The translations under genes were made by a program, and so were the position numbers. From Ligula intestinalis (taxonomy: Eukaryota; Platyhelminthes; Cestoda; Diphyllobothriidea; Diphyllobothriidae): DNA of 64,000 nt. The notes beneath the pieces were generated by a model, which had not been told where the DNA came from, did not search any database, and worked only from the letters and a program-made list of their open reading frames with translations. Every line of letters begins with the position of its first letter. The stretch's first letter is position 1. This document shows, piece after piece, positions 43,625-54,036 of this stretch. Location: assembly GCA_036362985.1 (NCBI GenBank), contig JAYGXS010000008.1:18739746-18803745 (forward strand). Reading direction: 5' to 3'.

Positions 43625-46139
43625 CTCACGTTGCCTTTTACATCCTCCTCTCAACCCCCCACCCCCCACACCACCACGTTTCATCGCGCCATCAACCTGC
43701 GGAGACCAAAGTGGAAGCGTTCTCCGTGTACATAGAAGACTTTCGCACCTTTATACACACAGGTAGATGTGGATGTTTCTAGTTTAACTTCCCAGCAGAT
43801 CAATCCATCGCCTGTGGGAACAGTGTACACCAGATGCAGGAACTGGGATTTTTGCTGTTATTTTTTGCAAGTCCTTTATCTGCCATCTAACCCACATAGA
43901 TTCTGGTCTTTACACTACACTAAAAAGTTATAGGCCCATGTACGATGTTCCCGAGGCCCTCACCTCCGTCTATTTTCCCCCGTCGACGGAGGCAGACACG
44001 ATTCTAGGTTAACCATTCCTGATTCTAGTGCAGACTGTCCCCCTGCTTTCCATCTGTTGTTTGCTCCACCATAGCATCTCCACCCCTCCGCCACTGTCTC
44101 GTGTGAGCATCAAATCTAATTCCAGTTGTTTGTTTGTGTGTACAGACCTCAGCACTATTTACAACCCACTTCTACTTCCCCTCGCCCGCCCCCCCCCGCA
44201 CAAACTCCCCGTACAGCAAAAATAATCAATCAGCCCAACCCGTTCGGGGCGTGGCGCAGAAGGAAGAATGCAAAGATAACAAGCGCTTTCCTCTATATGC
44301 ACTTGATCCTCCCTCACCTTTTGAACTCATGGTCCCCTTTTCCGCCCGCCCCCCCCCCCCCCCCCGCCCATGTTCTTCTCGCACCATCCAGATTGAGCTT
44401 TTTTGTAATTAACCTTTGTAGACGTTTTTCAGTCGTCAGAATGAATTTACACTTTGCGAAAACTCCTTACTACGACGCGCGTGTGGGGACGAAAGGGTTG
44501 TCTGCTCTGATTGGAGGATTAGTTTGTAATACGAAGTTCAATGCCCGAGTGGCGCAAACGCGCAACGGCAGTTACAGCAGCTTCAATAGTAGACAAAGTA
44601 CGCCAGCTTTACAAAATGCACGTATTGCTAGCAAAAACCTAAGCTGTAAACCTTCAGATTCTTCTTGGAAAACACTCCAACAAAGGCGCGACCCTCAGGG
44701 AAAATGGCTTCAACAGGTATAACACGAAGACCCGCCTCTAGTTTTAATTTAGGACACCGTTTGCCTAGGGCTACTTAGACGATAGCAATATGTGAGGTTT
44801 CATGAATGTTTGTAAACGTCTCTTTCGGCATTTTTGTCAGAACTCGTTAACCGAATAGGTCAGTACAAACCTCGGCAGCTGGCCGCAGGCTTAGATAAAT
44901 AACCATCCTGGGAACTTAGATCTGCGAAGTATCTACAACTGAGGCCTGATTGTTAATCCGAACAGATTTTTGAAGTAGATAACATGAAGGCTTCTTAGCT
45001 CAGAAGTCTGAGAAAACGGTTTCAGTTGAAAAATCTCCATTAATCGAGCAGTGAGCTGCTTCCTTATCGCTTCTCCGGCCACTAGTCGATTAATCAGTGT
45101 GATTACTCCCCTGTTACAGATCTTGTATTGAGACTGCCTTTCCAAAGTAATTTTGCACGCAGGGAGGCCACGGTTTCAGTGATAGTGAGCCAAATGTCTA
45201 AGTAATAATCGCACCAAAAATCGGAAACGGTGGTGAAATTTCGGTAATGAACTACTCTGACGTGGACTAATGAGCAATCATCACATCGTGTACGATCAAC
45301 GGCGATGAACGCGAGATCTGCTAATTGGATTAAGCACGCAGTTGTAGGCCATCTGCGTCCTGTAAATGCTGCATACTCGATGTGGGCAGCAGAATCTGCC
45401 TCCTCCCCGCAACCTCGTATGTAAGGCCAAGCAGTCTTTGCACGCTTGGTTTTTTCCTATTAGTCCGCGCGCGATTGGTCTATCCAGACAGCCATAGGGT
45501 GATGTCGGGTCACACAACCTGGTGGCGCTGTTACGCGCGCGTGGCCTTTTGTGCATGCACCCTTTCGCGTGTGGGCTTTCTTTGTCATCCTGATCCCAGG
45601 ACGCCAAGAGTGGTGGCTCATGTTCTATGCAGTCCTAACACTTACTGACGACTTCTTTTTACGACCAGGTTTGAGCGACTATCCACAACGACAGACCGCA
45701 GCATTTCCCTTTCCAGCGATCACATCTTCTTCTTCTGAACCGTGTTCTGCAACCGGCCTTTTTTTCTAGACATTCGGTGGAATACCAGGCCGTTAATAAC
45801 TATGCTTGGTGGTAAAGGAGACATATGGTAGATCACTGGAACACAATTTATTTTTTCCTGAGCTTTCGAGCTGGCGACCAGTTACCGAGCAGAACTCCCC
45901 AATGGATAGATGGCTAACTTCTACTTTCAAGTACTTTTATCAGTATCAGTTTATAGAGGGAGGATAGGCGAACGCCTTTGAATTCCTTATTGGTTGCAAG
46001 ATGATAGGAATTATATGGACACAATAAAAAGTTTTAAAAGTACGTCAATTGCATGTTCTGGGGGAAGACACAACATTTGTCGTGTAGTCCAAATATTAAT
46101 AAAAACATAACTTTTTATTAATCAAGAGTAGTGTAGTGT
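43625..46139. other. Downstream of the DPP gene, no supported gene
   Basis: C-rich tracts at 44.2-44.4 kb. 45851-45905 (minus) has a CCAGCTCGAAAGCTCAGG stretch resembling the 3' half of the hammerhead-like motif at 33861. No gene recognised. Confidence 0.5.
44188..44370. repeat. C-rich low-complexity tracts
   Basis: Two poly-C runs (about 44188-44198 and 44348-44366) lie downstream of the DPP stop. Open frames across them (44126-44722) are proline-rich artefacts in their first half; the second half (NLHFAKTPYYDARVG ...) is unrecognised. Confidence 0.6.
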
Positions 46140-46390
46140 AATGTTATGTCGTTTGCACGTTGGTGTATCTGGATGAGATTTGATGCACATCTAGGTTTTG
46201 TCATAAGAGTGTTCCGGCTCAGACAAGGCACCGTGATATAGCTATTTCGGGCTATTGGCCCTCATCAGCCACGGGTGGCCAACTCTAGTGTAGCAGCTGA
46301 AATCGCCGCCGCACCCGAGTTTCGAACTCGCGCCTCGCCGGTCAGGGGCAGACGTCCTAACCATTGAGCCATCGAGGTCGATGTCTAGCC
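46140..46390 (-). repeat. tRNA-derived SINE carrying a hammerhead
   Basis: On the minus strand a tRNA-like head (46312-46388) has a box-A-like TGGCTCAATGGTTAGG and a box-B-like GAGTTCGAAACTC. It is followed by the hammerhead (46227-46278) and a tail to about 46140. The order tRNA head then ribozyme is that of schistosome SM-alpha elements. The head abuts the LINE 3' end at 46400. Confidence 0.65.
46227..46278 (-). ncRNA. Hammerhead ribozyme inside a tRNA-derived SINE
   Basis: Minus strand: CACCCGTGG-CTGATGA, stem II GGGC/GCCC (perfect, loop CAATA), GAAA, then TAGCTATA and TCACGGTG. Stem I pairs CCGUGG with UCACGG and continues past a bulged C. The cleavage triplet reads AUA. Stem III is either two pairs with an AGCU loop or the 8-base palindrome AUAGCUAU between two molecules. 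All core bases are intact. Confidence 0.8.
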
Positions 46391-46413
46391 CGTTGTAGAT
46401 CGGGAGTATATAT

Positions 46414-46498
46414 TATTTGTTTGTGCACCGATCTATTCCTCAGGATCTATTCCCAGGATGGGCGCATCCTGAGAAATAGATCGGTGTACAAACAAATA
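46414..46498. repeat. Imperfect inverted repeat at a LINE 3' end
   Basis: Arms of about 33 bases (TATTTGTTTGTGCACCGATC ... and its complement) around a loop of about 20 bases, between the LINE tail and the SINE head. Confidence 0.75.
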
Positions 46499-46850
46499 GC
46501 ATATCTAGTTTGTTATTTAATGAAATAACACAGGTTGAGAGGATAACCTCTTCGGGAAAAGCGTTCCACGCTGCAACTACTCTGTTGCTGAAGAAGAAAT
46601 TTCATCCGTCGATCCTTGCTTTGCCAGGGCGTAGTTTAAAGGGATGGCCGCGCGAAGTTTGCGTATTAGCCTGGATAAAAAACTGTCGAGAACGAAGCAA
46701 CTAATGGTAATGATGAGGTCCCCTCGAAATTGCCTGTAGGAAAGGCGTAATGCCGCCAAGGCACACAACCAAGTCCTAAACGGAACTTTTGATATTCCTG
46801 TTTACTATTATACACTCTGCGTCTTCTTTAACCGCTGTGCCGAAATTGGT
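46470..46850 (-). mobile_element. LINE 3' end (jockey/CR1-like RT tail)
   Basis: The minus strand reads LAALRLSYRQFRGDLIITIS, then after frame breaks pieces such as VERFSR and LNLCYFIK, matching the RRLRGDL ... FFS.RVV..WN.LP ... FK tail of jockey-type LINEs. It runs into the hairpin at 46414-46498 and then directly into the tRNA-derived SINE at 46140-46390. Confidence 0.6.
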
Positions 46851-47499
46851 CGTTCTTTTCGAAATCAGTGAACGTGCAGCACACACATACTAACAGTCAG
46901 ATTCGAATGGCTAGCATGCACCTATGCAGTTAATTACTTTGAAAAGGGAATCACGTATAGCATCATTGGGACATAAAAATTTCCTTACGCTGTCAAAAAT
47001 AAGCTACCTTATTAAAAAATTTTAGGGCTATGCTTCTGTGCAGCCCAAACAGACTGAAGCCCGTTGGTTTTGTTGTTGTCGTCGTCAGCAAGATTAGTGA
47101 TAAAGTTCTTCTATCGTATGCAACCCCACTGTCTGAGAGATTACAGTGGCTTAGCAGGGATTGTCATGCGCGTTCGTTTGTGGCATCATTGGACGCTTGG
47201 GATAAGGTCACGCGACCAGTTGACCCTCGGAGAACTGCAATCACTTGGGCACGTGCTTGCACCTGTGTGCATCCGTAGCTCCGGTGCAGCCTTCAAGGTC
47301 ATGTCGTGTAGGTGGTCAGAGCGAACACACAAAGACATTTGGCAGGCACGGCGCCTCAGGAAACACTAGCCTTTGGTCAGACTGAACTCCCAGCAATCAA
47401 GCCTCTTAATCTCTTGGTTGTCGTGAACTCAATTTCTGACTGCAAAGGCTAGTAAGGGAAGTATACCATCGGTGTCATTATTTATCAGTAGGGCAGTTG

Positions 47500-47618
47500 G
47501 GGTGGATTTTAATTATTCATTTGACCCACTTATAGAAAAATAACTCGGCGGTCTCAATGGAATTCGAACTCACGCCAACACGGGATCAAGTTTCCTGAGC
47601 CAATTAGTCCGCCATGCC
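47500..47618 (-). repeat. tRNA-SINE copy
   Basis: The minus-strand head 47546-47618 contains GAGTTCGAATTCC (box B). The tail TTTTTCTATAAGTGGGTCAA matches the family. A more decayed copy is at about 47700-47850. Confidence 0.45.
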
Positions 47619-47849
47619 TACTGCAACGTACTAAATCTCCCAATTCTTATACAGTACATTGACTGCCTAAGCAGGGCTCAAGCAATCAATCTAGAATATT
47701 GGGCCAACCTATTTAGTAAAGGGGGATGGAAGATTTGAATAATTCATTTTACCCCTTTTTGAAAACATCGGTCGCCATGCCAGCAAGGGGCAGGCTTTAC
47801 AGTACTTCCAAAAGCTCTAACCAAGTGAGTTACGAGGCCCACACTAGCA

Positions 47850-50029
47850 GCCTTCTCTTGGTTGTGTAAGTTGGAGTCCCTCTGCGGCCACTGACTTTTC
47901 ACAAGGAGGTAAAATTAAAGCCTTCCTATTCCCTTTCGCAGATAAGAATTCAGCCTAGGTGTGAAGTAGTTTGCAATTTCTGCTTTGTCAATATTTAAAC
48001 CTCTAATTCAAACTACGCCCAGAGTATCGGTGTCGTGCCTGAAACCCGCGAAAGTCGCATTTATGGCAAATTCTACATCCCACTTCTGAGGTACCGCACG
48101 GTCAAATCACAAAAATAACCTAAATCGTTCTTGAAGGAGTACTGCGAGATGGTTAAATAAAGAATATACTACCATCCAAGCAATTCAAACGTCATTTTTA
48201 TGATTTCTGTGCTGTAAAAAAACATTCCACGCATCTACAACTGTCCTATATCGATCAAGACCCGGTTACCCGCTAACCAACTTTCTAGCTAATCACTTAG
48301 ATGGAGTTGGTCATTTTGAACTAAGATGTATAGGCACAGGCCGAAAGCTTTATGAATATTTGAACCGAAAGCCATCAGCTACAGCAAGATAACTGCGTAG
48401 TATCCATAAATCTGCCAACAGGCAGCCAACTGGATCCTAAGTTTCGACTACGTTCACCACGAGTTTCAGCAAGCTGAAGATAGAAGCGATGACTTTTGCG
48501 GGAGTATTGTGAAAGTGGACTTTCTCAAAATCTACCCCACTCTTTCATCACTCCCACTCCTTTACCTGGTGTGAAGGCAAAAGTCGAGAGGACCGGAGAT
48601 AGCGCAGGTGGCTGGCACGGGTAACACTGTAATGCGCGCTACAACAGCACATCTTGCTAGGTAGGTTCCCATGTACGCGTGTAGGGGTCTAAGTAGTGGT
48701 TGAACTCGGCTAACTACAATCGTCAGACCGAATCCCAGGTTGGAAGTTATGAGACGGAAGTCCCCATAAGGAGTGGTTTATTGTGTACAGAACTCCAAAT
48801 TGCTGTTTCAGGTGGCATTGGCCATTGGCTAAATCAGGACTAGTGTTGACTGCGGCCAGCCAGGCCTGACAGTGTCGACTGTGTGTTGTGTGGGGTGGTG
48901 ACAGATGCTTATGTAAGATTATGAAGCAAGTTCAAGTGGTTTGCTATTGGTGTGTTTCAAGTTACCCGAGGGGAGGTCACCTGTAGAGGTCTTTGCTGCA
49001 TTGACCGAGGGGTGTCATAGTCAAGTGACCTTTAGGTGGGCAAGCTTATTTGTACGCACGCGTATACGTGGGTGTGTGCGCACGTATGTTTGTGTGTGAC
49101 TGAATAAGCTAAGGTGAACGGTGGGGGGTGGGGGTAGGCGCGGGAACATCGAAGGACGAGGAACGCTGCCGCAACTGTTATCAGTCAGCCAGGAGCTGCT
49201 GCGGGGTGAAGCCTGGGGGGCGGGGGCGCCAGTAAAAGAAAGTATTGGAACAGTTGTTTGTGACGACATGACTTTGAGGCCTTGGACATCAAAGGAAGGA
49301 TAAGCATTATGGCTGTCCGCCACACGCGGGAACGCCATAAATGCCCCTTTTAAGGAGCCATTACGCCTGACTCTCAGTCCGGCCGCCTGCTAATCTACAT
49401 TACAAAAGACATTGGACTGATTGTGTGGTCTAAGTTGTTCCGTCAGTTGGCAACACTCCAAACCATGGCTTTTAGGATGCCGCGCTAGCCTTAAACGCAT
49501 CAAATTGTTTCTAGTGAAGAAAGGAGTGTGCTGAGGGTTAACCTCACTCTCTCTTCCAATGCCAACATCAAACCACTGCCAAGCTAATCAGTTGCCTGAA
49601 GTGGGATGGGCGCAGTGGTTGGTGGGATGGCAAATGCATCTGCACACACAACAGCACGACCTGCCCCTTTTACATACATACCAGGGTTAAGACAACCAGA
49701 GGATTAGAAAGCGACGTTGCCTTCTGACTCCCCTTCCAGTCATCAGCCAATTCACACACAACACACACTGGGCATATGTCATGTCCGATAAATGCATTAG
49801 TTAGCAGGGTTCCAATCACTCATGACGCGTTCGGTTCACGCGTGCAACCCAAATATTCGAGGAAAAGGCCAATCAGCGTGCGACATGCCGTAGTCCAAAA
49901 TGTTCAAGAATGCTCGCCCCACGCCATTGGCAGGAATGTTACAGAACGACCAGGAACCCATAAATAAGCTAGTCTAGAAGAACAAGGAAACCTGATGTTT
50001 CTTTTGACATCAAATGAAGTGGCTATTGA
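47850..50029. other. No supported gene
   Basis: 48760-48830 and 41310-41370 share a TTTATTGTGTACAGAACT block, and 49300-49400 shares blocks in inverted orientation with 52790-52910, so this is probably repeat debris. Confidence 0.45.
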
Positions 50030-50070
50030 GAAGATGAAGAAGATTCGATTCCTGTGAAAACACATTTATG

Positions 50071-50115
50071 CACCTGACGTTTCGACATCCACTGTGGATT
50101 CTTCATCAGAGCCAT
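50071..50115 (-). ncRNA. Hammerhead ribozyme, core intact (E7 left)
   Basis: Minus strand: CTGATGA, stem II GAATCC/GGATGT with loop ACAGT, GAAACGTC, AGGTG. Antisense to the PLE in E7. Confidence 0.7.
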
Positions 50116-50670
50116 GAGCAGAAAGCTATAGTAGAAATGGGTAACATATCCTGCCGTGTGTTCGACAATTCGCGTCTCGTGGAGACTGCCAGTGCGGTGA
50201 GATGACGCCAGTTCTCACGTTGTGGCTGATTCGACCAGACCCGGCCACACATTCAAGTCTAATTAGGACAGATTTCTCGCAACATGTGACAATCACGTGA
50301 ACCAAAAATTACTCGAGTCATGGTTCACTAGCCCCCAATCCATAAACAAGTGCAATGATTTACCCGATCCATATTCGTTGTTGAGGCTCAATTTGGCCAA
50401 AGCAAGTCGCCAATTGAGGAATGGACAGGCCACCGCGGCATCCTACGCCAACATCGGAGTGCCTTATGGCCGAACAATCATCACGCCCGAGTCCACCACG
50501 CGTAACGAAATTTCAGCAAGTCAGAACCCACATGCCGGTCAACAAGCAATCAACAATCAAGAGGAAAACTATCGTTAATTGTCGTTATATGTTTACAGTT
50601 ATGACTTATCCCTATAAATGCTGCAAATTCCTGTGCATGCATCACCCACTTCTTTTACTGCTTTTTGCGT

Positions 50671-50716
50671 ATGTCTCTGATGAAGCATCCGTGACGGATG
50701 CCGAAACGTCGGACAG
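50671..50716 (+). ncRNA. Hammerhead ribozyme, best-preserved copy (E7)
   Basis: TGTCT-CTGATGA, stem II GCATCC/GGATGC (six Watson-Crick pairs, loop GTGAC), GAAACGTC, GGACA. Stem I UGUCU/GGACA pairs at all five positions. Relative to the other copies both stems changed in compensating ways. Sense to the PLE. Confidence 0.8.
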
Positions 50717-51767
50717 TTAAAAGCGTTGTCCCAGCGATCGAATCTTTTTATCTTCAATGACCTCCTGGGACTCACATGTTTGCTTTTTTGGCAAATTAGT
50801 CGTTCTCACAGACCAGCTTTCTCTCTCTTTCTCGCTTTCTACTTACCTGCTGGGATATAACACACGTGTTTGCCGATTACCAATGAATGACCCAGCTGCC
50901 AATCTCACCCAATCCCGGATATTCCACCACCCGCAGTCAGCCTTTGATGGATTGCGCTTTGATACGTTAAATAATTTTGAAAACATTGACGACTTCGGTG
51001 GAATTTGAACCTATGGAAGCAAGGGCTTGGCTCGAGCACAGCCAATATATTAACAGTCTGAGTAATACAGTTTCATTTCCCGTCTTACTTCCTGCATCAA
51101 ATCGAAATTTTATCCCTTATTTAGTCGATAGGAATCTCTTTAAATGCCACATAGCCTAAAATTGAACTTTAATAAAACGCGTACAAAGGCATAGACTTGA
51201 CCGTCTATACCTTGGCTGTGATTTTTGCGCTATAAATTGTGTAACTTTCATCACGAAATTTGACTTGGTAGTTAAGCATATATGCGGCTACATTATTTTG
51301 ATCCATAAGTATATTGAATCCTGGTAAAGCCTTTTAATTAGGAAATTAGTCATTTTTGTTGGGTTTATTACGAAAAATGGGCATTTTTTTCGCGGAAACG
51401 AAAGTAGTTTCATATCGAAGAATTTTCCTATGCTATTATGTATGATGGAATAAAACGTTTTGGGAATGTGCGGTTTACTATAGAGAAACTTCAAAATAAG
51501 TTAAATTGTGTAAAACATATCCCTTCTGGCACCGGAAAATGTTGTCGGATATTGTTCAGATGAAAGTGAATTCAGATTTTTGGTAACAAGGACCGATTCC
51601 AGTTTTAAAAATTATTTTTTGCTTTCCTGTGATTTTTTTGTGCTACAAAATGCAGTAATAAATTTGTATGATAAAGTCATTTTACCGTAGCGATAACTAC
51701 GAGAGTGAACTTGATATAGAAACAGGAACACGCGACATACTTTCACTTTTTTGGTTTTGGGCTCTCC

Positions 51768-52070
51768 ATGAAGATGTCAACTCATTTCCTATCTGAAGCT
51801 GATTTTGTCCACTTACGGAAGTTAGCAACCGAAAGTCTGGCGCACAATTCAATAGTTAATATGTTTGATATAAGCAAGGTCACCGTATTCAGAATTATTG
51901 ATTACAAAACAGTGTCCAACGAACGCACCGCTTCGACATCCACATTCAAGAACTTTCGACGTCTTATGGTGTGGATAGTGATCAAGTTCGCTGAGCGACT
52001 AATTTGCCGGTCGACGGAAGATACCATTAAGAGTCAAGTCTATCTTAACATTTTCAAAGATGAAAGGTAA
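51768..52070 (+). mobile_element. Tc1/mariner transposase N-terminal fragment
   Basis: The 100-residue frame includes FLSEADFVHLRKLATESLAH, then FDISKVTVFRIIDY, a helix-turn-helix typical of Tc1/mariner DNA-binding domains. It ends where a CT-rich tract and a repeat shared with 18326-18900 begin. The DDE end of a similar protein reappears at 53630. Confidence 0.55.
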
Positions 52071-52076
52071 GCTGCG

Positions 52077-52335
52077 TTCTTGTTCCTCTTCTGTTCTCTC
52101 TCTTTCACTCTCCCTTCTCCTTTGTTCGTTTCGCTCTGCCCTCTCTTCCCACCTCTTTCCCTCCTCCCTACCTTTCCTTCTTACCCCTCATCTGCTTAAC
52201 TTCGTCATCTTTCTCGATTTCTTTTTCGTTCCTTGCACCCTTTCTCTACGTCCTCTTCTTCCTTTTTTCTCCTTCTTCTTCTGCATGTCCACAATTGCAA
52301 AGTTCACCAGCTGTCTCTTCCTCTCTCTCTCCCAT
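52077..52335. repeat. CT-rich low-complexity tract
   Basis: Long pyrimidine-rich stretch on the + strand, beginning where the Tc1 N-terminal frame ends. Confidence 0.7.
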
Positions 52336-52369
52336 TTTAGCCACACCCACGGATGACAACCAGCAACGG

Positions 52370-53040
52370 AGTATGGGTAGTGCCTTTCAGTCAATGACTG
52401 ATTGGTTACCCATCTAAGGAGGGTGTTGGCCCATGCTTCATGCAGGGTTGCTCTCACCCTTCTGATATCCAATGGTCTGTATACACATGCAATGCCAGTT
52501 CTCAGCCAACCACGGTCTCTGGGGCGTGGTAGGCGCTGGCACTTTCTCTCACTTCTGATTCCCTGTTGGTAACTGCGTTCGCTCTCCCACTGGGTTTCAG
52601 ACCCCACTGTGGATAACCGAAAAGCTAGGCGGTCACTATGCGGTGGGGGAGAGAGTGAGGTCGACCTCGGCGCGTTTCTTCCCTCACTATAATTAATCTG
52701 AATGCGTCTGAATCTATCACGGTGCGCTAAAAGCCGTGGCTTGGAGGGTCTGCCAACTGACGGGTAAACTCGGCCCCCCACGTAGCTGCTCCTTCCGTAC
52801 GCGTGTGTCTGTGTGTGCGTACGGGAGGAGAGGGAGGACTGAGAGTCAGGCTGCAATGGCTCCCTCTTAATGTGGCCTTTATGGCGCTCCCGCGCAGTCA
52901 GGAGCATACCTAGCGAGATGGTTGTGTCAAGTGTGTGCGTGCTGAGTGGTTACCGCGCCAGCCATCTACACCCTCCCACATCCCCAGTCTTATTGACTTT
53001 GTCTTTACACCGGATACGGAGGTGGGAGTGGCGAGCGAAT
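52370..53040 (+). repeat. Dispersed repeat, copy 2, inside a Tc1 remnant
   Basis: Diverged copy of 18326-18900. It lies between the N- and C-terminal pieces of the Tc1/mariner transposase, so it probably inserted there. The 239-codon minus frame across it (52188-52907) is low-complexity and rejected as a gene. Confidence 0.5.
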
Positions 53041-53479
53041 GGGTAGATTCTACGCGAGTCTGCCTAAACTCTTGTTCCTAATCGCGCTCGTTCTCAGTGT
53101 TGCTCCTGCTTGCTGTAGCCTTCGCGTTGCTTGCCCAGCTCGCCTCAGTGTCTGTTGCGGCTTGCTTCAGCGTCTTCTGCTGCTGTTGGAGCACGCGGTG
53201 CCCATCGTTGAAATCGACGGGGGAACTGTCGTGTGTGTGTGTGTCCTCAGCGCTGCGGTTCAGTGCGTTAGCCTTTTGCGCGTGCGGCTTTCTCGTGTTG
53301 GTGATTTGTCTTTCTGACCCCTCATGTTTGCTGCCATCCGAGCAGCGTGTCGCAAAATTTAACTTCAAAAATTAAAACAAATTTTATCCGGCATCTTGTT
53401 CTGCGTAAGACTGGCCAAAATTATGTAACCAGTTACGCACGCAGAGAGATGAGAATCTCACTCTATCCTGTTGGCAAAC

Positions 53480-53615
53480 TGGGCTTCGTAGCCGGCGACT
53501 GGGCTTATTAGCCGGTGGGTTTCACTATGCAAAATTCCATGCCAAGCTGATTTGGACTTAATAGGCGGCTGGGTTTCTTAGCCGTGGGCTTAATAACCAG
53601 CGACTACTGTATAAT
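53480..53615 (-). repeat. Repeated GGGCTTnnTAGCCGG units, possible Tc1-type terminus
   Basis: Several variants of a unit of about 20 bases (for example ACTGGGCTTATTAGCCGGTG) occur in a row. Read on the minus strand, the outer end (CAGTAGTCGCTGGTTATTAA) resembles a DNA-transposon terminus. Confidence 0.35.
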
Positions 53616-53629
53616 CTAATTTTTAAGAC

Positions 53630-53870
53630 TACAGTCAACCTTTCCGCCTGCTGCTTGCGAACAATTGGTATCCTGCCAAATAGTCCTGACTTCAATCCAA
53701 TTGAAAATCTCTTCGCCTTAATCAAGCGGAAGTGGTCCAATCCTCCGAAACATCTTTCAATGTAAAATCAATTGGAGTTCTTCGTTAATAATTATGTAGA
53801 CCAAAGCACTATTGACAATATATTTATCTCACTGTCGTCCCGAAGTACTGTTTTTATAAAGGCTAAATGA
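53630..53870 (+). mobile_element. Tc1/mariner transposase C-terminal fragment
   Basis: The frame reads ILPNSPDFNPIENLFALIKR, then KWSNPPKHLSM, one stop, then DQSTIDNIFISLSSRSTVF and a final TGA at 53868. The SPDFNPIEN box, with the last catalytic acid, is diagnostic of Tc1/mariner DDE transposases. Probably the end of the element whose start is at 51768. Confidence 0.7.
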
Positions 53871-53957
53871 CACTCAACGAAATATTAGTATGTTACATAT
53901 TTATAACTGTTCCTCATTTTGTCCGCTTATTGTATTTTCTTACACTTTTGTCATTGA

Positions 53958-54021
53958 GAAGAAGAAGACTCGATCGTTATTCTCAATTGCTTCCTGGGAC
54001 TCGCATGTTCGCGTGTATAGG
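53958..54021 (+). mobile_element. 64-bp insertion of a PLE end with 15-bp target-site duplication
   Basis: The insert carries the family end (GAAGAAGACTCGATCG) joined to GGACTCGCATGTTCGCGTGT. It is flanked on both sides by CACTTTTGTCATTGA (53943-53957 and 54022-54036). Confidence 0.7.
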
Positions 54022-54036
54022 CACTTTTGTCATTGA

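Larger units (their letters stand above)
50030..50810 (+). mobile_element. PLE 3' fragment bracketed by inverted hammerheads (E7)
   Basis: The + strand reads KLLESWFTSPQSINKCNDLP, DPYSLLRLNLAKASRQLRNG and ends QQAINNQEENYR. An intact sense hammerhead (50671-50716) follows, and an inverted intact-core copy precedes it (50071-50115). A second frame (PPRHP... AEQSSRPSPPRV) is also open and runs through the ribozyme. Confidence 0.75.

Noticed and set aside
44126..44722. 198-codon + frame after the DPP gene
   Set aside because: First half is translated poly-C tracts; second half has no recognisable motif or supported start.
52188..52907. Longest open frame in the window (239 codons, minus strand)
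   Set aside because: It covers a CT-rich tract and a dispersed repeat shared with 18.3 kb; composition is low-complexity and no domain is visible.
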